NCBI GenBank assembly: GCA_017452035.1
Contig: JAFTNE010000025.1
Coordinates: forward strand, 1 to 9,529
Source of the DNA: Clostridia bacterium
Lineage (GTDB): Bacteria > Bacillota > Clostridia > Christensenellales > CAG-314
Reading direction: 5' to 3'
DNA: 9,529 nt
Shown in pieces: positions 1 through 5,631 of the stretch (position 1 is its first letter; the number at the start of each line of letters is the position of its first letter). The notes under the pieces were generated by a model that was not told the DNA's origin, ran no database searches, and saw only the letters and a list, made by a program, of their open reading frames with translations. The position numbers were made by a program, and so were the translations under genes.

Positions 1-487
1 CCGTTGTTAAGGTGGGAGATTTTGTCAAAAAGGGCGACGTGCTGATACAAGGCGTAAGGCACTTTAATGACGATACCACCCAAGACGTGTACGCCATTGG
101 CAAGGTGGTTGTTGTCAAAAGTGTTACAGCCTTTGCGCCATACACCGGCACAAAAACGGTACTTGAACCTACTGGAAATCACAAACCTTTACACAAGTGG
201 TACTTTGTGGAAAAACTTATGGTAAAAGTTGCAATTACATAAACTACCAAGTGGAGGAAAAATGCACCTTTTTGCATCCACTCAATTTGCAAATAAAAAG
301 AGTGACTTACTACCAAATGGCATTTGTAACGGTGCAAGCGACCTTTGACGAGTGTGTGGAAACGCTCACACAACAGTCGCTACAAATGGCGCTTAACAAC
401 TGCAATTTTGTAGTTACAAATACACAATTTATAACAAGTCAAAGTGGTGTTACAACCATTTTACAAGGAGAAGAAGTAATAACCTAA
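1..487 (+). pseudogene. yqfD: Sporulation protein YqfD, C-terminal part, frameshifted (5' end outside window)
   Basis: Two overlapping reading frames together look like the C-terminal half of YqfD, a membrane-associated sporulation protein encoded just upstream of phoH in endospore formers. The first piece enters from the window edge and is open from base 3 to the TAA at 240–242. It carries the turn VVKVGDFVKKGDVLIQG and a later YTGTKTV segment, as expected for the YqfD extracellular region. The second piece, one frame back, is open from 167 to the TAA at 485–487. It reads INYQVEEKCTFLHPLNLQ, then RVTYYQM, then an acidic end (GEEVIT), which fits the family's C-terminus. The switch must lie between 167 and 239. 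One extra A in the A5 run at 211–215 would restore one frame reading WYFVEKTYGKS. A sequencing or assembly error, a true mutation, or programmed slippage are all possible. Family assignment rests on motif memory and synteny. Confidence 0.72.
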
Positions 488-488
488 C

Positions 489-495
489 AAGGAGG
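489..495 (+). promoter_or_regulatory. Ribosome binding site that fixes the TTG start of phoH
   Basis: AAGGAGG, a near-perfect Shine-Dalgarno, lies 6 nt before the TTG at 502–504. It immediately follows the yqfD stop at 485–487. The PhoH N-terminal alignment (KKIEVES, then an LFGPFDENIK segment) begins right at this codon, so the rare TTG initiator is favoured over the ATG at 532. Confidence 0.75.
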
Positions 496-501
496 CAAAC
501 A

Positions 502-1467
502 TTGCTATCTAAAAAAATCGAAGTTGAGTCCATGGACGAACTTATCAAATTGTTTGGTCCATTTGACGAAAATATCAAAGCTATTTGCAATGCCTTTGAC
601 GTCAAGGTGGTAATGGCCGAAGGTCAAAGCTGTTTGCTTGGCGAAGACCAAAATGTCGAAATGGCACTGGCAGTGCTAAAAAAACTGCGTAGCTTTATCT
701 ACAAGGGAGACAGTATCGATATCGGTCGCGTAAACTACCTTTGCGATTGCGCCAAAGGGGATAAGCTTGACGAAGTAGATCAACTGCTTGATGACGTTGT
801 TGCCATCACACACAAGGGCAAACCCATCAAGAGCAAAACGGTAGGGCAAAAGAAATATGTCGACTTGATGAAAAAGAAAATCATCACCTTTGGTATTGGC
901 CCAGCAGGTACTGGCAAAACCTATCTTGCAGTGGCAATGGCAGTAAACGCCTACAAAGCAAAACAGGTGGAAAAAATCATTTTGACACGCCCAGCAGTAG
1001 AGGCTGGCGAAAAGTTGGGTTTCTTGCCCGGCGACCTGCAAGAAAAGGTCAACCCCTACCTTAGACCTTTGTACGATGCGTTGCAAGAGATGTTGGGCAT
1101 TGATACCTACGGCAAAATGATGGAACGTGGCACAATAGAAATTGCCCCCTTGGCATACATGCGTGGTCGAACACTTTCCAATGCCTACATCATTTTGGAC
1201 GAGGCGCAAAACACCACCAAAGAACAAATCAAAATGTTTTTGACACGTCTTGGCGAAAACTCCAAGATGGTTATCACTGGCGACCTTACGCAAATTGATC
1301 TGCCAAGTGGTCACACAAGTGGACTTAAACACGCTGTAAAAATACTAAAGAACATTGAAGACATTGGCATTATGCACTTCTCCGAAAGGGACGTTGTTCG
1401 TCATCCATTGGTGCAACAAATTGTCAAGGCCTACGAAACAGAGGTTCAACATGGTAAAAAAGATTAA
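502..1467 (+). CDS. phoH: PhoH family P-loop ATPase
   Basis: This is a cytoplasmic P-loop NTPase of the PhoH/PhoL family. Members are RNA-linked ATPases that co-occur with YbeY and are thought to act in RNA or ribosome metabolism; the exact role is unsettled. The protein has 321 residues, the usual length. Residues about 15–65 form a small KH-like N-terminal segment (LFGPFDENIKAI). The ATPase core follows, with Walker A GPAGTGKT at 133–140, the family block RPAVEAGEKLGFLPGDLQEK, and Walker B IILDEAQN with Asp233 and Glu234. It starts at TTG behind a strong Shine-Dalgarno, 14 nt after the yqfD remnant. Its last 17 nt overlap the start of the HD-domain gene, so the two are probably translationally coupled. 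No key residue is missing. Confidence 0.95.
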   Translation: MLSKKIEVESMDELIKLFGPFDENIKAICNAFDVKVVMAEGQSCLLGEDQNVEMALAVLKKLRSFIYKGDSIDIGRVNYLCDCAKGDKLDEVDQLLDDVVAITHKGKPIKSKTVGQKKYVDLMKKKIITFGIGPAGTGKTYLAVAMAVNAYKAKQVEKIILTRPAVEAGEKLGFLPGDLQEKVNPYLRPLYDALQEMLGIDTYGKMMERGTIEIAPLAYMRGRTLSNAYIILDEAQNTTKEQIKMFLTRLGENSKMVITGDLTQIDLPSGHTSGLKHAVKILKNIEDIGIMHFSERDVVRHPLVQQIVKAYETEVQHGKKD

Positions 1468-2896
1468 AGGTTCAATCAACTGGAACAAAATGTTTTGGCT
1501 GTACATGCTGGCATTTGTAGCATTTTCGCTAATAACCATTTTGCCAAACATTTTGCCAGACATACACAACATCAATTACATCAGGATACTCATCCAACTT
1601 GTAGCAACGGCATTTTTGCTGTTTGCATTGGGTGCGTACATCTACTTTGCAGATAAATCTACATTGGAACAATCACGTAAAACGTTTGCCACCATTGTAA
1701 CTATGCTTATTTCCTACGGCATACTTTGCCTTGCGCCCTTTTGGGAGTACGGCTACTACGTTGCTCCATTTGCCCTTTGCAGTTTGGTGCTGAGTTTGTT
1801 GGTATCCACTCGTACGGGCTTTTTTGCAAACTTCGTTGTTATCATGTTGCATTTTATGCAACTTATCAACTGGCAAACGGACGCTACCCTTGCCACCGAC
1901 AGATTTTTCTACCTGTTGTTTAGTGGTCTTATCGAAGCCGTTTTGACGGCATTTGTCTTGGGTGGACAGTATCGTCGTATCAAGTATATTGGTATGGGCG
2001 TGCTTATTGGTGGCGTATCGGCTGTTTGTTCTTTGATGAGTTATGCAATTTTTGTTGAACGCACAATGTGGTCTTGGACGGAACTTGCCTACCGTTTGGC
2101 GTTCTCCTTTGCAAGTGGTATTGCATCAATTATGTTTATGTTTATGCTGGTACCCATTTTGGAACGCGTTTTCAATATTGTATCGGTATTTAGATATGCT
2201 GAAATTGCGTCCAGCGACACACAGCTTATGCGTCAGCTTTTCCAAAAGGCACCCGGCACTTACAACCACAGTTTGACAGTTGCCAACTATGCCGAGGCTT
2301 GCGCTGTTGCCATTGGTCAAAGTGCCATCGAGGCGCGCGCAGCAGCATACTATCACGATATTGGCAAGATGAAAAACCCACAATACTTTTCGGAAAACCA
2401 ATTTAGTGGGACAAACCCCCATGATGCAATGACTCCCGAAACAAGCGTTACCATGATTAAAACTCACGCAACCTATGGTCTTGCATTGGCAAAAGAGCAT
2501 GGTTTGCCACCAGAAGTGCAATCGGCAATTATCGAACACCACGGCACAATGCCCTTGAAGTATTTTTACCTCAAAGCACAAAAGTACACTGACGGTACAT
2601 TGCCATATGACGGCTACTGCTACGATGGCCCCAAGCCACAAAACAAAATTTCTGCAATTTTGATGATTTGTGACGCGTGCGAATCGGCTTTGCGTTCATC
2701 TAACGACGTGTCTTCGGCAGAAAAAATTGTAGATGGCATTGTAAGCGAACGCCTCGCATTTGACCAATTTTCCGAGTGCGACATCACCATGAAGGAAATT
2801 GACATCATCAAAACAACCATCTTGACAACCTACTTGGGCATCAAGCACAAGCGTGTAAAGTATCCTGACGTAAAATTGGGAGGAGATACAAAATGA
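1451..2896 (+). CDS. pgpH: 7TM-HD membrane phosphodiesterase, PgpH/YqfF type, lacking the extracellular domain
   Basis: This 481-residue protein is a membrane-anchored HD hydrolase. Family members (Listeria PgpH, Bacillus YqfF) cleave c-di-AMP to pApA. Roughly residues 12–265 contain about eight hydrophobic helices, starting with FWLYMLAFVAFSLITIL and ending near IMFMFMLVPILERVF. The cytosolic HD domain keeps every expected metal ligand: His273 (NHS), His302-Asp303 (YYHDIGK), His339 (KTHATYG), His363-His364 (EHHGT) and Asp408 (CDACES). Known relatives are about 700 residues, with a large extracellular 7TMR-HDED domain between helix 1 and helix 2. Here only about a dozen residues separate those helices, so that domain is absent. 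The ATG at 1451 is chosen because GAGG at 1441–1444 precedes it by 6 nt. The upstream in-frame extension to 1355 only shadows phoH. The stop overlaps ybeY by 4 nt. The c-di-AMP substrate is inferred from the family. Confidence 0.9.
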   Translation: MVKKIKGSINWNKMFWLYMLAFVAFSLITILPNILPDIHNINYIRILIQLVATAFLLFALGAYIYFADKSTLEQSRKTFATIVTMLISYGILCLAPFWEYGYYVAPFALCSLVLSLLVSTRTGFFANFVVIMLHFMQLINWQTDATLATDRFFYLLFSGLIEAVLTAFVLGGQYRRIKYIGMGVLIGGVSAVCSLMSYAIFVERTMWSWTELAYRLAFSFASGIASIMFMFMLVPILERVFNIVSVFRYAEIASSDTQLMRQLFQKAPGTYNHSLTVANYAEACAVAIGQSAIEARAAAYYHDIGKMKNPQYFSENQFSGTNPHDAMTPETSVTMIKTHATYGLALAKEHGLPPEVQSAIIEHHGTMPLKYFYLKAQKYTDGTLPYDGYCYDGPKPQNKISAILMICDACESALRSSNDVSSAEKIVDGIVSERLAFDQFSECDITMKEIDIIKTTILTTYLGIKHKRVKYPDVKLGGDTK

Positions 2897-3366
2897 AAAT
2901 CTACTTTGAAGGCGTAGGCTTGTTTACAAAACCTTTCCTCAAAAAACTGTTAGAAAAATCTCTCAATCACCTCAATCAACCAAGTGAACTATTGGAAATG
3001 ACACTTTCTATTGTTAGTCCCGAGCAAATAAGGGAGCTAAACAAGCAATTTCGCGATGTGGATGCCGTTACAGACGTGTTGTCCTTTCCCACTTGCGACA
3101 ACCCCACTCGTGGAGCTATCACAGTAGTGTGCGACCAAATCAACCCCGAAACAGACCTTTGCAACATTGGTGACGTTATCATCTGCATGGAACGTGCCAA
3201 GGAGCAAGCCAACGAATACGGTCACAGCTTGAAACGCGAACTGGCCTTTTTGGCATTGCATGGAATGTTGCATTTGCTTGGTTACGACCACATTGAGGAG
3301 GCTGACGAAAAGCAAATGTTTTCTTTGCAAAATGAAATTTTGACAAAAGCAGGCATCAACAGATAG
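2893..3366 (+). CDS. ybeY: Endoribonuclease / rRNA maturation factor YbeY
   Basis: YbeY is a small zinc-dependent protein needed for 16S rRNA 3'-end maturation and ribosome quality control. The protein has 157 residues, normal for the family. It shows the conserved TDVLSFP block at residues 60–66 and the zinc signature HGMLHLLGYDH, with His123, His127 and His133 as metal ligands. The ATG overlaps the stop of the HD gene (ATGA, 2893–2896). A strong GGAGG at 2879–2883 sits 9 nt upstream, so translational coupling is likely. Placement downstream of phoH is a classic pairing. In Bacillus, dgkA and cdd follow; here neither does, and a 145-nt gap leads to era. Confidence 0.96.
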   Translation: MKIYFEGVGLFTKPFLKKLLEKSLNHLNQPSELLEMTLSIVSPEQIRELNKQFRDVDAVTDVLSFPTCDNPTRGAITVVCDQINPETDLCNIGDVIICMERAKEQANEYGHSLKRELAFLALHGMLHLLGYDHIEEADEKQMFSLQNEILTKAGINR

Positions 3367-3511
3367 TTTGCATACACAACACAAAAATTGCCACACCGTT
3401 ATGTTTTTTTTGTTAATACAAGTTTTTGCAACTGCTACGTTTGTGCTATTGCAACACACAAGTATTTGGCAAATTATATAACAAAAGGTGTTGGCACACC
3501 AAAGGAACACA

Positions 3512-4405
3512 ATGAGAAAAACAGGATTTATTGCTATTGTTGGTCTTGCTAATGCTGGCAAATCAACGTTGTTAAACGCACTTATTCAACAAAAGGTAAG
3601 TATTGTATCCCCCAAGCCCCAAACCACTCGCGACTCCATTATGGGCGTGTGGACGGATGACGAAAGTCAAATTGTATTTGTAGATACACCAGGCTTTTTG
3701 CAAAGTAAAAATGCCCTTGGCGACTACATGCTAAAAAGTATCGACAATGCAGTGGACGACGTGGACTGCATCATGGTAGTGGTGGATGGTCACGATGGCA
3801 TTTCCGAACGTGAAATTAGCCAAATTGCCAAGTACACCAAGCAAACGGCACCAGTGGTAGTTGTCATCACAAAAATTGACATCTCCCAAAAGGAAAAACT
3901 TTTGCCCGAGCTTGCAAAGTTAAACGAAATAAAGGGTATCGACCAAGTATTTTGCGTGTCAGCAAAGCGCAACAATGGTGTGGAGGAACTAAAACAAGCA
4001 CTCAAAAAGTATCTTACAGGTACGGAAATGTACTTTGAGGAGGACGACATCACCGACAAAAGCGAAAGATACCTCGTGTGCGAAATTATTCGCGAAAAGG
4101 TGCTTTTGTCTTGCGAGGCAGAAATTCCCCACGGTATTGGAATTGCTTTGAACAAGTTTGCATACGAAAATGGTGGTTGGAGCATTGATGCAACCATCTT
4201 GGTGGAAAAAGCCTCTCACAAGCCCATTGTTCTTGGTAAGCATGGCGCAATGATAAAGTCCATTGGTATCCATGCTCGCGAAAGCATCCAAAAGCTTATG
4301 CAAAGCCCAGTATTTTTGACGCTTTGGGTAAAGGTAAAGGAAGACTGGCGCAACAACCCCAGCATTTTGAACGAACTAGGCTACTCAAATCGCAAAAAAG
4401 ATTAG
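3512..4405 (+). CDS. era: GTPase Era
   Basis: Era is an essential GTPase that binds the 3' end of 16S rRNA during 30S assembly. The protein has 297 residues, the normal length. The G domain shows G1 GLANAGKST (11–19), the G2 region PQTTRDSIMG, G3 DTPGF (58–62), G4 TKID (120–123) and G5 SAK (150–152). The C-terminal KH domain has the GxxG loop GKHG at 242–245, followed by IKSIGIHARE and the typical LWVKVKEDWRNNP end. Two small deviations are seen: GLANAGKST where GRPNVGKST is usual, and Thr in place of Asn in NKxD. Both keep the P-loop Lys/Ser and the specificity Asp. The ATG at 3512 is chosen because AAAGGA (3501–3506) lies 5 nt upstream. The 8-residue upstream extension has no family match. 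Confidence 0.96.
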   Translation: MRKTGFIAIVGLANAGKSTLLNALIQQKVSIVSPKPQTTRDSIMGVWTDDESQIVFVDTPGFLQSKNALGDYMLKSIDNAVDDVDCIMVVVDGHDGISEREISQIAKYTKQTAPVVVVITKIDISQKEKLLPELAKLNEIKGIDQVFCVSAKRNNGVEELKQALKKYLTGTEMYFEEDDITDKSERYLVCEIIREKVLLSCEAEIPHGIGIALNKFAYENGGWSIDATILVEKASHKPIVLGKHGAMIKSIGIHARESIQKLMQSPVFLTLWVKVKEDWRNNPSILNELGYSNRKKD

Positions 4406-4532
4406 CACTTTTTGTGCATAATACTACGTCAAAAACCACAAACTAAAAGTAATTACCCCTTTTGCAAAGTTACGTACACTGCCTTTTTGGTGGTGTGATA
4501 ACTTTGTGATTTGTGAGAAAGGTATTACAGTT

Positions 4533-4551
4533 GCCTTGAATATATCAAGGC
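4533..4551 (+). promoter_or_regulatory. Inverted repeat upstream of yqzL (hairpin or operator)
   Basis: GCCTTGAATATATCAAGGC is a perfect 7-bp inverted repeat with a 5-nt AT centre. It lies in the 175-nt gap between era and yqzL, 29 nt before the yqzL start codon. No T-run follows, so it is not a standard terminator. It could be a protein-binding site or an RNA stem in the yqzL-recO leader. I see no convincing -10/-35 pair around it. Confidence 0.4.
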
Positions 4552-4580
4552 TTGCTGAATATTGTTTGTGAGGTTTTGCA

Positions 4581-4715
4581 ATGAAAGACGTAGTTTGGAA
4601 ACTATTTGAAAAAACGGGCAACACAGCCTACTACCTACTTTACAAGGAACTGACAAAGGATGGATCTCACAACCAAGGCCATAGCTCTCAAAACGACCGA
4701 CTACGGCGAAAGTGA
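4581..4715 (+). CDS. yqzL: YqzL-like small protein
   Basis: This 44-residue ORF lies between era and recO, exactly where Bacillus and clostridia carry yqzL. Residues 6–24 read WKLFEKTGNTAYYLLYKEL, which fits the YqzL pattern of Trp, Phe, Thr-Gly and a Tyr-Leu-Leu-x-Lys-Glu end. The function of the family is unknown. The ATG at 4581 has GAGG at 4570–4573 with a 7-nt spacer. The ORF runs into recO, overlapping it by 56 nt in a different frame, and stops at TGA 4713–4715. Residues after about 27 (polar, with a basic RLRRK end) come from the overlap and are probably not conserved. The close overlap suggests recO translation is coupled to this gene. The identification rests on recalled family sequence plus synteny. 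Confidence 0.75.
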   Translation: MKDVVWKLFEKTGNTAYYLLYKELTKDGSHNQGHSSQNDRLRRK

Positions 4716-5385
4716 CAAGTTCATATTGCTTTACTCGTTGGACTATGGCAAAATTTCCGTCTATGCCAAGGGTATTCGCAAGGCAAAGGCAAAGTTAAAG
4801 TTTGCCGGCGATACCTTTTGCTTTGGCAACTACGAAATTGCTCAAACGGGGGACCGGCTTGTTTTGAAAACCTGCGAGCAGTTGGAAAGTTTTTACACAC
4901 TGCGCGAGGATATTGTTGTCTACTACTCTGCTTGCGCCATTGCCGAGTGTCTTGTCAACTACACCGAAGAAGGTCAAAGCGAACCACAACTTTTTGTGGA
5001 AACACTGCGCGCGTTGGAGCAACTTGTATTGGGAACAAACCCCTTGACGGTGGTACTGCGTTACCTGCTTGGGTTTGTTAAATTCCAGGGCTTTGCGTTG
5101 GATTTCAAACACTGTGCCGAGTGTGGTAACGTTTGCAAAAAGATGTTTTTGGATTTTCAAAAGGGTGGCGTTGTTTGTGACGACCATCGCACTGTGGAAA
5201 GTTTACCCCTTTCCCCTGGGGTGGTATCGGCATGCAATTTGCTTACCGATATGCCCTTTGACAAACTAAAAACGGTAACCTTTTCTGGTGAGCTACTAAA
5301 AGATGCCCTCGGGGACATTTCCCAATACATATCGCACAGTTTTGCCCCCAACAAAAGCTTGGCAGAGCTGTTGCACCTTGCATAA
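4660..5385 (+). CDS. recO: DNA repair protein RecO
   Basis: RecO is a recombination mediator that, with RecR, loads RecA onto SSB-covered single-stranded DNA. The protein has 241 residues, usual for the family. The N-terminal OB fold (about 1–80) shows the RecO start pattern TKAIALKTTDYGESDK, followed by a YAKGIRKAKAKL stretch. A helical middle (VLRYLLGFVKFQGF) follows. A zinc-knuckle-like segment has Cys152-x2-Cys155 and then GGVVCDDH with Cys173 and His176. Many Gram-positive relatives have four cysteines; here His replaces the last one, still a possible zinc ligand. The C-terminus keeps the SLAELLHL end typical of the family. The ATG at 4660 lies inside yqzL, with AAGGA (4644–4648) 11 nt upstream. 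A strong terminator follows the stop by 18 nt. Confidence 0.93.
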   Translation: MDLTTKAIALKTTDYGESDKFILLYSLDYGKISVYAKGIRKAKAKLKFAGDTFCFGNYEIAQTGDRLVLKTCEQLESFYTLREDIVVYYSACAIAECLVNYTEEGQSEPQLFVETLRALEQLVLGTNPLTVVLRYLLGFVKFQGFALDFKHCAECGNVCKKMFLDFQKGGVVCDDHRTVESLPLSPGVVSACNLLTDMPFDKLKTVTFSGELLKDALGDISQYISHSFAPNKSLAELLHLA

Positions 5386-5403
5386 TTGTAGTATTTTTAT
5401 TTT

Positions 5404-5431
5404 AGCAGTAGATTGTTCTACTGCTTTTTTT
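5404..5431 (+). terminator. Rho-independent terminator after recO
   Basis: AGCAGTAGA (5404–5412), loop TTGT, and TCTACTGCT (5417–5425) form a perfect 9-bp stem. The run of seven T residues at 5425–5431 follows directly. It ends the era-yqzL-recO transcription unit and separates it from the exporter genes. Confidence 0.9.
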
Positions 5432-5478
5432 ATTTGCAATAAACACACATTTTTTTGTCAAAATTTGCCTCAAAGCCC

Positions 5479-5506
5479 TTGTATTTGTTTGCTATTATTT
5501 TATGAT
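5479..5506 (+). promoter_or_regulatory. Candidate sigma-A promoter for the ABC exporter operon
   Basis: A -35-like TTGTAT (5479–5484) and a -10-like TATGAT (5501–5506) are separated by 16 bp within an AT-rich region. They match the consensus at four and five of six positions. Transcription would start near 5513, giving a leader of about 120 nt before the ATG at 5632. The position, just after a terminator and before a two-gene operon, supports the call. It is inferred from sequence only. Confidence 0.5.
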
Positions 5507-5533
5507 AGTGCTAAAATATATGCAAAGTCGTTT

Positions 5534-5550
5534 GTAAACATTTTGTTTAC
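5534..5550 (+). promoter_or_regulatory. 17-bp palindrome, candidate operator of the exporter operon
   Basis: GTAAACATTTTGTTTAC is a perfect palindrome with 7-bp arms and a 3-bp centre. It starts about 20 nt downstream of the predicted transcription start. That is a common location for a repressor site, as used by TetR-, MarR- or LacI-type regulators of multidrug exporters. No regulator gene lies in the window, so the binding protein is unknown. Two weaker GTAA...TTAC repeats follow at 5564–5574 and 5600–5609. Confidence 0.5.
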
Positions 5551-5631
5551 GTTATCAAGTGGGGTAAGTATTACATCGGAAGGGTGTTAACTTTCTGCTG
5601 TAAGCTTACTTTTTTTGATATCGAGGTATTT

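Noticed and set aside
12..242. Independent small gene starting at GTG 12
   Set aside because: The frame is open to the window edge upstream, and the sequence matches an internal part of YqfD.
197..487. Independent 96-residue gene starting at GTG 197
   Set aside because: No Shine-Dalgarno is seen, and it reads as the YqfD C-terminus continued in another frame.
676..1332. Long minus-strand ORFs opposite phoH, the HD gene and the exporters
   Set aside because: They mirror conserved genes, are cysteine/histidine-rich without domain patterns, and lack ribosome sites; they are shadows of codon bias.
1355..1450. N-terminal extension of the HD protein
   Set aside because: It lies wholly inside phoH, has no family match, and a good ribosome site precedes the ATG at 1451.
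3404..3411. T8 run after ybeY as a terminator
   Set aside because: Only a weak A/T-only pairing (ACAAAAA with TTTTTGT) is possible upstream; no GC stem is present.
4405..4417. GCAC-TTTTT-GTGC hairpin at the end of era as a terminator
   Set aside because: The stem is only 4 bp and no T-run follows it.
5600..5616. GTAAGCTTAC followed by T7 as a terminator or attenuator before the exporter
   Set aside because: A 10-bp palindrome without a loop can form at most a 3-bp stem, too weak to terminate.
5584..5631. Upstream extension of the first exporter protein
   Set aside because: The start lacks a ribosome site, while GAGG precedes the ATG at 5632 and the family N-terminus fits there.
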